The position numbers were made by a program, and so were the translations under genes. From assembly GCA_965153455.1 (NCBI GenBank), contig OZ234501.1, forward strand, positions 1,922,001 to 1,986,000: a stretch of 64,000 nt of DNA, written 5' to 3'. Under the pieces are notes generated by a model that saw only the letters and a program-made list of their open reading frames with translations, made no database searches and was not told where the DNA came from. Source of the stretch: Sphagnum compactum. Taxonomy: Eukaryota; Bryophyta; Sphagnopsida; Sphagnales. Positions 13,329-25,466 of the stretch are shown here, piece by piece. Position 1 is the first letter of the stretch. Each line of letters opens with the position of its first letter.

Positions 13329-16300
13329 TCAGTTACATCGAGCAGTTACCATGGTCATGTCATTAGAGATTTCCCAACCATGCCTTCGACCATACCGATA
13401 GATCTCCAAGAGCTGCCAAGCACCCATTTCCAACAAGAAGAGCTACAATAAGACTGCTTCAATATCAAAATATTGGCTGAGTCTTGCTTAATGTGAGCAT
13501 GGAGGATAAACAAAAGAAAAACTAAGACGAAGAGCCTAAAAGTCCCAAACAAGGAATCATTGCAGAATGTACCTTGTCATGAAATTCTCCTGCAGCCACC
13601 AACTGCTTGTACTTCTCATACAGCCTGAGAGCCTGTACATGACCCACTTCAAAATAGTCCGTGTCACCTGACCTCATTTAGTAAGCTACGGTATTTTATT
13701 TAGAGTGACAACATGTTGCACAAGCATTCCACACACATGATGAGAGACACAGACCGTGCAAGCATCCTCAATGCTGTCATGAGTCTCCTTCTGAATAGTT
13801 ACCTGCAACATCCATCATGGTAAACCTCAATCCTGACTCATTTCTCCTCATTAGTAACAAGGAATTGTTATAATACAATCAAAGAGTTCCAGAACTGCTG
13901 GTTGCTGCAGATCCTAGCTAGAACACACTGACATGATGAACGGAAGGTTAAAGGCTCACATTGAGAAGATAAGAGGCCAAGAATCGGAGTGACAGCATGC
14001 GCTGCCGCTTGAGATGAAAGAGCTCAACTGTGTCAATAATCTGGCAATCCAATATCCGAAAAATCATATTGTGAGAACAGACAAAATGCACATACCACAC
14101 AACACCATTGCCATATAATCCCAACTAGTGAAGTACAAGCTTAAACCAGATTGGTCATCTCATTTGGTGGGCTACAATCTCACAGAAGCCATATCACAAA
14201 GTATCCACCAAGACTACTATCCAGATGCCAACTTTGAAGGACTGGCAGTAGTTTTTTGGCTGTAGCCTCATCTCAATTGATCGTGTACACGAGAGAAGAG
14301 AGAGAAAAACCTGGTCTTGTGGTACAACAATATTAATCATGCGAAAGTCCTTCTTCAAGCCATGTCCAACAAATCGACACCCCTTGTCTACCTGTGATTC
14401 AAGCATTACTCACAGAGGGAAACAATTCACACTTCATGAAGTTCAAAGATTGTTGAGCTAATGAAGGCTCCTGATGCAGGTAATTTGTGATCAACTGAGA
14501 ACGAATGCTGAGGAGGTGAATGACGCACCAGATATCGCAACTTGAGGTATGCTTTTTTCAAATTTGTGACTGGATGGTTTGATGTGGCCGGATCCTACAC
14601 AAAATGTCAGTTGTGAAGGACTCACCAGCAGCATTAGGAGCCACAACACTCTTCTAACATGTCAAAAGTTCACTACCCATTCAAATCCAATTGTGCGCTT
14701 CCACAACCTAGGCAAACAGTGGCATCAAAAGCTATTTACCTCCATAAGTATTAAGAACATTTCTTTACTTACAATCTAAGTCAATTCCTGAACAGATGTG
14801 AATATTGACCCATTAAGAATCTTATAGAGATTTCAGATCCTACAATGTATCAGCTGACAGGAAAGACAAAGAACAAAAGAGAAAAAAGGGACTGAGAAAC
14901 AGAGAACAGGCTGAGGTGTCAATTGAACATTGATAGCAACAGCAACATGCATGGTAGTGACCAGCTACCATAGAATCCACACTGACTTTGTCAAGCTCCT
15001 GAAAGTAGGTAGAGGTCAATGTCACAAGAGGACTCCACTTTGATGCCTGCTAGCTCAGAAACACATAAAAGAGATAACTCTCATGTGTATCAAGAAGTCC
15101 CTATACTCATCACTCAAGGTAACCAAAACTAGGCAAAAAAAACTCAGAAGCAGAGAACTAAATTTCTCAAAGATGTCACACGAAAGACCCTGAGGACTTT
15201 GATTAATGGTTAAATCTGAGAAGTCACAAGAGAAGCCACTAGAAGTACAGTTTCACTCACAAGATATTTTTACAGTATATGTCACCACCAAATTATCTTT
15301 GTATAGGTACATAAAACTCTCAAAGTCCAGAAAGTCCAGGACAAAGAGATCATTCACAAACTTTAGTTTCGGGACTAAAGACAATCTCTGATGCAACAAC
15401 AAGAACAAGTCTTGGAATTCAAGACACGCTTCAAGACATCAAGTTCATAGGAAAAGATTCAGAAGTTTGCTGGATAGACTATGCAATCTGTTCCCATTGG
15501 GATACCCAATACATTGTCTCTTAAGCACAATGGAAAAAAGGAACAGATTCTATATCATAAACTGTTAACCAAGTCATAGAGTCTGAAGTTCCGCAACCTT
15601 TGAAACTATGGAGGGACTCAAAAGAACTGATCTCTTGTTTATTCTTAATTCTTAAGCCACAAAAACCTGAAATTAAGAGCCACTCTTTGACCCAACAAGA
15701 ACTTTAATTGATAAGTATTTAACACACAAGCAAACACTTCATTGATCAGAACTTTCACACCAGCCAGGTCAATCTTGGCATATAGTGTTGAAAAATTGGA
15801 ACAACTGCAGCAAACAGTGGAGTTCTGTAAGCCTCTTAATCTTGAAAGGTTTACGAGTTTTATCACATCCACCTTTCCTGTAGAGTCATTGAGAATCCAA
15901 TTACAATCAGAAGGAACAATGATCCTTTCTAAACTTTCACACCCAAAGTGCATTGACCACAGGTACTATAACTTTGTAGAAAGAATTGAGCCACTTAGAA
16001 TCATTGGTGAGAGAAGAGAAACTCTTGGTTTAAGCGGGGCTCTTATGGAACTTCCAAACGGGACATAGAAAAGGAAGACAGAGGCCACACTTTTTACCAC
16101 TGAAGTTATGAGCCTTATTTGAAAGAATGATAAACTTTGAGGATCTCTCTGACTCTGCTGGAATCAAAACCTCACACATACCTACTGGACAAATTAAGCT
16201 CAATAGTAAACTAAAGACCTGTACTGCTTCTTACAAACAGAATAAAATTGTCACTACACTTATCCATTTAGGTAATAACAAAAGAACAGTGAAATCTTTG

Positions 16301-19300
16301 AGATGATTGAGATCAACTGAAGTAACAGAAAAAAGAAGATAAGAAGAGGAATGTAACATGGTGAGATGACAGGTCCTCCTCCAACACAAAAGAGATGACC
16401 AAAGAACAAGGAGGAACACATAGGAAGAACCCGAAAAGAACCAAACAAGACAAGAGGACGAGGAGAGAAAGAACATGGAGGACTGTGAGGAGCATGATCA
16501 TTTGAAAATAAACTGGGCCTCAAAAAGCTCCCCCCCTCAGGATTAAGAAGCCCTTGAAATAATCATTCTGAAGATATTCTGGAGAAACGCCAGATATCTT
16601 TTTTTTGGTAGCTTTTAACCTCTGGTTTGATTTTATAGAAACTTCAAAGAGTAACCTCTTCTTTTCAAGAGTCTGATTAAGCTCACCACTTGACCTATGA
16701 AGAACTGTTTTGAGCTGCAAAGGTCTTAAGAACCTATCAACCTGACTATTGACTACTTCAAATTTGCAGGATCTGAAATATTAGGAATCCACATGAAGCA
16801 AATGGATCATGGAATCAAAAGCAACCAGAACATGTTATAGGGTTGCTCACCAGGTCACCAGGCGAGACTCCTGAATACCTTGTCAAGTAATCATATACAG
16901 GCTCAACCTGTGCCAACACCCAGTATCCAGTCACCTTAATGTTCTGACTTTTTTGAAGTATCTCAATGAGGCCTCTTTGTCAGCTGCAGTGATGAATGTT
17001 ACCATACAAATGTAGTCATCAATGCAGCAAACACCAGCTTTGTCCCCTTCTCCACGCACCTAAACCAAAATCAGCATATGCATCAATCTACCATTATTAC
17101 TCTGATGACAGCATTGACAATGTCAAAACTGACTGTCTACTGTGAGAAATGGGCAGCAATGACAAGGTGCTCAGTAGCAGGCATACCACACTGACACGTG
17201 CTAAGCTTAAGCGTGCTGGCCGCTTCACAAACTCAACCCCATCCTCTCTGGAGCCCTGCTCATATGAAAAGGCTATTTACATCAGCAAGCCGAAGATGAA
17301 AGATTGATCATCCTAATTACAGCAGCAATAATATTGGGTCCCAAGAGAAAAACAAATGACTTCACCTTCTCTGAAGCTGACAGAGCAACAAATTCAGCAT
17401 CTATTCCCAGCAGTAATCCCTGCCAGAGCCCGAACATAACATGTGAGAATGAACCATGGCAGCCAATGCCACTGAGTCAAAGAATAAACAGTCAGCATTC
17501 AAGAACAGAAAAGTCACCAAGACTTCAGCAAAGTCCCAGCCAGTGGAGTGATGAATCAAGGGAGAAAGCAGTAGGGAATTGTCATACTGGCTTTGGAGCC
17601 TCTGTTGTCATGTCAAATGGCCAGAACGTACTAGATATGTCATTGCTTGCAGAAAGTTTTCTAAATGATGCAGACTCTGAAACAAGGTGCTTGAAAATTT
17701 CATCACTGATAGGCTGTGAGCTGCTCTTTACCTGCATATAGACATCAAAACACTTAGCCCCAGAAAAACTTAGTTCTCTTTATTGAAAACAAACATGACA
17801 CCCTTTCTGTATTTGACAAGCACATGCAGGCTTGTAAAGTAGTGCAGCCAGAAGAAGGTTTTGCAAGTGGAAGTAGAGTGTAGAGTGGAAGTCTTATGAA
17901 GACCAGAGTGGCTGAAGAGTCAGGTGAGCTTTCAGAAACATTTGCAGAAGTATTGTTCTCCATATTGCGTTCCTGTAGTTGCGTGTAGTAGAGAAGGCAT
18001 GGGACCTTTTGCTTGCCATAAAGGGTCACCTGCAACCACCAGCAAGGGATTAGGAAAAAATGCCCATCACATTCTAAGCAGGTGTAAATAATATATTGGA
18101 CTCTCATGAATACTCACAGCTGCAATATTGCATTTAAGGATTCCACAACCAGACATTGCTCAACATAAATACTACAATACACCAACAATGGCTGGCATTG
18201 TTACCAGATGTATGAATTGCAGTGTCTCTGACAGTGTGACATACCACTTCTGAGGCGGACGTTGGTGCAATGCAAAAGTCATTGAACAGGACCCAGTCAG
18301 ATGGGGAGACTGGGGCTCCCCTCATCGCTGCTGCTGCAGCTGGCTCGTGTTGCAACACATTCGACGTCATTGATGGACTTACAGCTGAAAATTGGAAAAA
18401 TGAGAACAGTATCAAAATCTGCAACTTAAAATTCTACACTGTAGAGACAAAGTAGATGGGTGAGTGTGTGACAGCAAGAGATGTATGGTAGTTGGCAAAA
18501 AGATGATCAAAATCAGTGACATTACCCACAAGAGAGGGTGATGTGTAAAGGAAACTCACCTTGGACTGATGATGGTAAGGCATGCCAACCATGCATCTCC
18601 AGATACATATCAGGTACCTACTGGGCAGACAGTTGGTGAAAGGAAATGGAAGAAAGGATAAAAGCATTGAGTCTGATGCAGACTCAAAAAACAGAAAATT
18701 CCTACATTTAAACATTGAAACATAATGCACCATAAATTAAAGGAACCATCCTGTTGCAGAATTCAGACAGTCACAAAAGTTGAATGGAAGACCACATTTT
18801 AGCTAAAATCCTCAGGTTTGTGGGACCACTGAAAACTCAAGTCATGAAAGAAGAGTCCTTATTGGTGGGGCAACATTTTCACCTTGACATGGGCCACGAG
18901 ATGGCCTTCACCCTCATTGTGAAAGAGTCTATCATTCTCAAAATCATCATGAATGTGTGCAATCATCGCTGTCAACTCATAGACTGCATGACTTACAGCT
19001 GTCCCTTCAGCATCAGCAGATTTTTTATGCTTTATCTCATTGTCACTGGCACCATCCCCATATGCAGAACGCTCCTGCACAAACATGTCCAAGTGGAGGG
19101 AGACCATCTTCCAGTTATCATGGTCTCCTGAATCTCGGAACATCAAATGATGACCATGACTTCTCAAACTGTCAACTCTCTTGGTTTATAGCTTGGAATC
19201 TTTGAAAGCTCTCTACAATTCAGAGAGGCGATCCTACCAAACTCTACAAGATGAAGCTGTGTAAGCTTTCACATACAATCTACAGCTAGAAACAGCCTTC

Positions 19301-22300
19301 TCTGAGGGTTTCCTCATTCATAAAGTTGACTAAAGATGTAGAAGATTGTATACTCTGGCAGATTTTTCATTGTATATTTCTTGCTTAGTCAAAACTCAAC
19401 TCAAGACAATATGCACCTATCAAACTCAACGAAGATTCAGCTGTGTTTACTATCAGATTCCAAAATTCACTTACCAGATTCAAGAAGACCTTCTTGGATC
19501 AATGGTTCACTCCTGCATGAGAAGGAAGCTAATGAGGACAAAGTGTGTTGTATGCCAACCCTACCTCTGACACTGTAACTCTGGATGTGAGTGAGTCAAT
19601 TGTAATCTCTATCCGAAATGGGAGCCACCAATTGGAACCTGTCTGATTAGCAGAGCTCATCAGTCCAGACTGCACCCCTTTGGTCCTGGCTGAAGTAGAG
19701 TTACTAACTGCATCATTGTGATCCCCATCGGCATTCCAGAAGTACAAGTCTGACTCTCTTCGAATGCAGCAATCAATGATCAGTATACTTGGTAAACTGC
19801 AAGGAAGACGGACCTGAAATATTCCCCAATTGAGTGCAAAAAGTAAACACAAATAAGTGTCCTCCCAATTGGTGCCCAATTATTGCCAGCTTCTTATATC
19901 TAGAATCTGAAGTCAGAACCAAAATTGCATTTGAGCTCATCTATGGGGTATTGCCTTTCTTTGCCAACACCCAAAGGCAGGACACACAGAGCACATGAGC
20001 AGAGCAGAGACCTGCTGGAGGGGGACATAGGCACGACAATGGGGGCACCATGCACGCATATCTTCTTGCTTGCAGAGACTTCTCTCAAGCAGCTCCGCAA
20101 ATAGTGGACGGGCTGACCCTGATTTTCCTGTTGGATACTGACACACCATAAACAACACTTCATCTCAGTCAGGACTACTTAGACTGCAGGGTTCAGTTCA
20201 GCAACTCAAGCAAACCATTTCACAATCCCAAGTCCACAGATGTTCAGACCTATCACATTCCAATCCTACAAAGATATTGCTTACAATTGTGCTAATAAAT
20301 TATTACATGACAAAGAACCAAAACTCACCTGCAGATTGACTTGAAAAGAGAGGCGATCTTGAACCACTTCATTATGTGAACCACCTCGACACTGCATCTC
20401 CACCATCAAAGAGAAACTGAAATATCCACACACAAAATACAGATTTGATACAGGAAAAAGCCTGAAAGGCTAGGGAAGATCAATTGAAGGCTATTATGGA
20501 GCTCAGCATACTTCCATAGGCGTCCCCACTGCAAATTTTCCATCATCATCTCCATCAAGATATGAACCAGCTTAAAAAATTTGGTGGTTTTTCAGCATAC
20601 TACCTTGCTGCGTACACGAAATGGCATGCCGAAAAGTTGATCACTGATGGAAGCAGCTGGAGAAGGTGAGCATGATTCTAAGCCAGTTGTTCCACCCCAC
20701 TCTTTATGAAGCTGGAGCAAAAAATCACTTATATAGAGCTTCCTGAAATCTAAGCTGTGATTGAATCACAATTCACACACAAAAAGTCTAGGCTGAACAC
20801 CCACATTCACTTGGTGATGCTTCATTGAACAGCAATAGACAAGTCAGCACACAAAGCACAACAGTCTCATCAAGGTGAATGGAAGTATCTACCTGCTCAA
20901 GTAGAAACCAGCTAAAGTTCTGAATACGCTTTGCCAAAGACTTCTCTTTGCCATTTTCCCACTCTTCCAGTCCCCCCACCAAACCTAGTGCAGATGCCTC
21001 CCGAATCTGACATAAGGCTCGGAGTAGGTTGCTGGGCTGCAGCAGAAGATACCATTCAAAAGGTGAATACTGTAGGCAATGCCAATGAAAAGAATATCAA
21101 GGCAGCGCTACCAGAAAGATTACAAGCAACACCACATGACATGATAAGCACCTGACAGGTGCTTCCACGTGCAAGTTGCAGCATATGAAGGACAAAACCA
21201 AGCTCACACGTCAGGCAGAACTCCCTTTCACAAACATGGGATGTAACAGCTGCCTGCAGTTTTGGAATGAAGTACAGAACCTGCAAGCTCACCCAAAAAT
21301 AGGGCCCACAGTCCATTGTAAGAACCTAACTCATTTCACTGATACAGACCCATGCAGTGCCTGCAGGGAATCACATTCAAGCAGGAACATCCAGACTGCA
21401 CGAAGAACAAAGAACAGCATGCAACCATTCACAGAGAGGAATAATGAAGTTCCCACCTGCAAGAGAGCATTGCAATAACTGTTGATAATATCATTTTCCA
21501 GGCCTGCAAATCGAGTCTTGTTGTAGTAGCTAAAATCAAACTCCTCAAACTTGAGCTTTGACTGAGATTGTTTGATCTCAACCCGTCGGTATGCCTTTGG
21601 TAGCCTCTTTGAACCAGATACTCTTAACTGGGATGTGACCCCTGATAGAGTGGACCACTGATTTGCTGCAGTTTGCTCCTTGCTGGTGGCCTGAGTAGCC
21701 CAGAAGGAAAATCAGACTTGAATGTAGGTTTCCAAACTGGCCACACTGTGATATCTGAAAGAGGATAGAATCTCATTCAATTCAGTGCCCATTCCAATGC
21801 AATTAGATGAGAAGGACCTTTGTTCCACCTTCCATATTTGACGGGTGTTGCGGAGGCCAGCCACAGCACAGGAAGCATCCCCAAAAGGAATGCCCCTCCT
21901 CCAATGAGGATTTGGCACATAGCCTACAAAGTCAACAGCACTCATTTGCTCCAACAAGACTCTCTCAACCATACGTGGCGGCAGGCCAACTCTGATTGGC
22001 ATTGAGGTATCAATGGCAGAAAATGGGGTATTGCTTGAACCTGGGATGTATACATTGGTAAAAGAATCTTGCTCACTTATGTGGCTCTGTGTTGATGACA
22101 CACCAGGAAGCTGCCACCAGACAAGACAATGCTTATCTTGATACCAGTCACTATTATAAGCTAAAGAAAGTCCTATGATGGTAAGTACTTGTGCGAAGGA
22201 ATCATTTGACTTTCCATAAGTCATAACAGGAAAGTGGTTCATAATCTTGTTCTATTATCCATCTCATGAGGGTGCGTGCCAAGAATGAGAACTCAATTCA

Positions 22301-24677
22301 CAAGTTGCAAGGCTATTAGAGATACCTCTGTTGGTAGAGAGAAGAGATTTGCATGGGCATGTTCAGAAGTACCCCACACATGAACATATCCACCAGAATC
22401 TCCAAACCCCAGAAGCTCGCCCGAACTTGATACATCTGATGCTAACAATGCATCTGTGTCACAATTCACCTGCATGGAATAACTCGTACAGATGTCACAA
22501 TTCACTTACCCATCTGACTTGGTATCAAGAATAGGTCAAGGAAAGACATGAAGCTAAAAGTGAAGACATTTGTAACCTGGTAACCCTGGAAATCAATACC
22601 ACCTCCTTGAACATCAGTAAGAATAAAAGCTCCACTTGCTGATGTTGCAAGGACTATGCTAGAGAATTTGGGTTGGAATCGAAGTCTCGTGGCCCCAGGA
22701 GCAAACGGGATATTTGTAAGTGGCCGCACTTGCTGTCTGATGTCAAATACCTACACAGCATTAACAAATAGATCATTTTACAGTCATAGTCCCTATGAAC
22801 AGAGCCCATCCAGTAACCCAACAGTCTTAATACCTATTAAAGAGGTCAGGTGAAGCACCTTCAACCATGTTACACCCATAACTCAGCAGCACTTGCACAT
22901 GGGGACAGTAATTTCATGTAAGACATTTAATTTCTCACATGGTGACTGATCATGTGCTTTGGTTACCTGAAGAGCAGATTAATAAGCCTTCATATGAGAG
23001 CAAATTACTAAAGGGAGAGCCAGAACCAAACCTTAATGACGGAGTCACAGTAGACACGGCCCCTTCGCGGTGCAAGTCCACAAGATACGAGCAGATCGCC
23101 CTTCAAATCAAGAGATGAAATCTTCCCTGAAATACAAAATCATGTCACCAATCTGGGGCCTTGGACCTCTCACAAATCAGCCATCAAAATAAGCATCATA
23201 TTCCAAATATCATTCCCTTGCTTTCAGTCAGTTCCTACCAGCAAGGATGCTGATGGGTGATCGCATCTTCTGCACATTTCCTACACCCCTAGTATCAGCA
23301 AGTAATCTACGAGTTTACAGAGAAAAACTCCCCAACAACACATTGAAGGCTGATAAAACAACAATGAGTGTGGTCATGACCTTATGCATGCCACCCACAA
23401 AGTGTCAGACCATCACCTCCATCATGATAGTACCAAAACATAGCTCAAATTGCAGTCCATCATCTCCTTACTTTAAAGATTGCAGTTTATCTCAAGAAAT
23501 TGGGCTTTTATTCAAAACACACCAGGGTGCGCATCTATTGTGTGCTCTGCCTTCATGGTGCGGAGATCTTTCAGAACAATGTCACCAGACATGCCACCAC
23601 AGGCTACAAGTCGTCCATTACTCCTTAAAACAGCTATGCCTTGGCCCGCAGGAAACTGCAGAATGATGGTGAAGAAGAAGATCACATTTTTTTATAAAAA
23701 AAAAAGCTGTCAATTTTGTAAACTAAAGAAGTAATATGGTGCGAGACAGTTTGAAATAGGAAACAATTGTAAAAAGATGATACACAGACCGTTGTAGCAA
23801 TGCATGATGTTGATAAATCAAGGACTGAAATCTTGGCACTGGTGTGGCCTATCAACATACGCTTAGCTCCTGGACGCTCCCAGTCACAGCAGAGCATATC
23901 AAAAAATCCCTTGTCTCTGGAGAATTGCATGATGGAATTCAGAAGGTACACAGGCATTATCATCATGAGGCATGCTCAAATCTTAGATAATGGTCAAAGC
24001 ACCTCCAGCGAAGGCAGAAAAATGAACATACTGTACCATTCTGCCATGTGAGAGAGAGGGAGAGGGAGAGAGTTATAAAAGTATCTGGATGGAGAAAAAC
24101 ACAGGACTTGTGAGACTTGCAGCTTTTCTCAGGCTAACAAAACTACCTGAAATTGAGGATGGAGAGTCCTCCTCGAGTGTGCATTCGGACACAACCAGAA
24201 CTCAAAGAAACAATGCCTTCCGCAGCTGCCAGCAGGCCTATTACAGCTGTGGAATGAGCTCCAAAAACAGTATACTTCTCCAGCGACGGACACAAGTAAG
24301 AATGCAAGGAGCCCTGTTCATCATCATATCAGGAAACAAACAATCAATCCCCTTCTATTGATTCCTCGTCACCGATCTTGACATTAACATTCCGAAAAAT
24401 GCACAGTTCGACAGAGAAGAAAACAAAGCAACAAAATAAATAATGCACAAGATGATAACAACAACAGCACCAGCACCAGCATAGTTTTTTTACAGGTGAG
24501 ACTAATTCTTCTTCTTCTTCTTCTTCTTCGCGAAACCTAAAGGAAGGGAAGGAGTCTTACGGTGGAGGATGCGGTCCAAATGAGCTCCAGAAGCGGGTCA
24601 AACACAACATGACTAACGGCATCGTTCACTCGCTGCTGAGCCACGCATGCTATCTCCCGCAAATTCTCCCCCGCCAT
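13329..24677 (-). CDS. PAN2: PAN2, catalytic subunit of the PAN2-PAN3 poly(A) nuclease
   Basis: Shortens mRNA poly(A) tails in the cytoplasm together with PAN3. Exons: 24561-24677, 24147-24313, 23790-23916, 23523-23655, 23032-23126, 22577-22750, 22326-22469, 21745-22110 (end uncertain), 21457-21690, 21152-21280, 20893-21036, 20604-20711, 20329-20397, 20012-20137, 19565-19813, 18883-19179, 18560-18596, 18245-18384, 17904-18029, 17588-17731, 17366-17419, 17187-17255, 17003-17059, 16851-16907, 14529-14594, 14311-14391, 13960-14040, 13755-13802, 13573-13632, 13329-13412; about 1260 residues. Exons 1-7 encode the WD40-like N-terminal region. The next block is a ubiquitin-hydrolase-like fold (FAGLENDIINSYCNALLQ) in which the USP catalytic Cys position is not a Cys, as expected for PAN2. 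The C-terminus is a DEDDh exonuclease with all residues present: DAEF (D1049, E1051), GHGLKKDF (D1158), HDSIEDA (H1205, D1210). First in-frame ATG is 24677. Confidence 0.93.
14935..16810. repeat. dispersed repeat filling a 2.25-kb PAN2 intron
   Basis: This lies in the intron between exons 16851-16907 and 14529-14594 and is colinear with the repeat in SUD1-like intron 1, but about 750 bp longer. The extra part includes a 102-codon minus-strand open frame (15645-15953) with a leucine-rich-repeat-like look (CESLERIIVPSDC, LVNLSRLRGLQ). It is either a longer copy of the same element or an element carrying a gene fragment. Confidence 0.5.
24507..24529. repeat. (CTT)n simple repeat
   Basis: About eight CTT/TTC units just inside PAN2 intron 1, beside the exon 1 donor (24560). 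On the transcribed strand it reads as GAA repeats. Confidence 0.9.
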
Positions 24678-24908
24678 CGTTTTCACCTCCTCTCCTCCTC
24701 CTCCGCCAAGAAAGAGGCCAGCCTTCTTCTTCAACAACAGGGCAGCAAGGCGCGCTCCATTTGTCGTTTCCTTCAGCACCAAATCGATCGACCTGAGCTG
24801 ATGACCGCAATCCGCTGCCCGTCTGCCCAGCTTGACGTAGTTCGTAGTTCGTAGTGCTTTTTCAAAGGGTACGTTTTGAGGGGGGGGGGGGAAGCAGCCG
24901 AAGGGGAG
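24678..24908. promoter_or_regulatory. PAN2 5' leader/promoter region with G tract
   Basis: Sequence immediately upstream of the PAN2 ATG. It contains a 12-base G run at 24880-24891 (C run on the coding strand). I saw no convincing TATA box. The assignment rests on position only. Confidence 0.4.
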
Positions 24909-25186
24909 CAGTTTTGGGCGGGTATTTCACACTTCGGTCAAAGAACCGGCGGTCGTAAATGGGGGTCATTTCCATTTCCTTTTTTCCTCTTCCTTTTCTC
25001 AATTCCGTTGACAATTGTGGTTAGGCAATACATAGAGACCGGTTCTTTGGATCCTTTTAAGAACCGCGGTGAATCATTGGAACCGGGTTGTTTTGTGAAC
25101 TGTGGTTAGGGGTTGTAGATCAGAAGGGTTTTCTTTGGTTTCTTTGTGGACCATGGTTATGAACCCTAAAGAACCACCCAACACTG
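24909..25186. mobile_element. hAT-like non-autonomous element, copy A
   Basis: Begins cagttttgggcgggt and ends accacccaacactg, which are roughly inverted terminal repeats of the form CA..TTGGG / CCCAA..TG. The interior is rich in gaacc and ggttc strings. I could not match an 8-bp target duplication, so the limits are uncertain. It lies just upstream of PAN2. Confidence 0.45.
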
Positions 25187-25223
25187 GAAAATAGGGGTAT
25201 GTTGTTTGTAGTTCAGAGTGCAC

Positions 25224-25432
25224 CATTGGGCGGGTATTTGATTTTGGGTCAAAGAACTGATAATTTTCACAAATGAACCAGTTGAAGAGTTGCATCACGG
25301 TTATTTGAATTTATTTTTCCTTTATCAAATCTTTTTTTTTGTTTTGGAGAACTGTGGTTATATACCCATCAGAACAGGTTCTTTGATTTTCTGAAAACCA
25401 TGGATATGAACCCTGAGAACCGTCTAACACCT
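25224..25432. mobile_element. hAT-like non-autonomous element, copy B
   Basis: Resembles copy A in the same orientation: cattgggcgggtatttg at the start, a gggtcaaagaac block, then atgaaccctgagaaccgtct near the end. The right terminus is degenerate. Copies A and B are nearly adjacent. Confidence 0.4.
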
Positions 25433-25466
25433 AAACCGAGGTGAGTGAGAGGTATGTAGGTACCAG

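Noticed and set aside
16231-16523. Several overlapping minus-strand frames rich in Ser, Leu and Phe
   Set aside because: Low-complexity sequence inside the PAN2 intron repeat, with no consistent family.
14935-16810. First thought to be an extra gene between PAN2 exons
   Set aside because: PAN2 exons on both sides join in phase across it, and a related sequence lies in a SUD1 intron, so it is intronic repeat.
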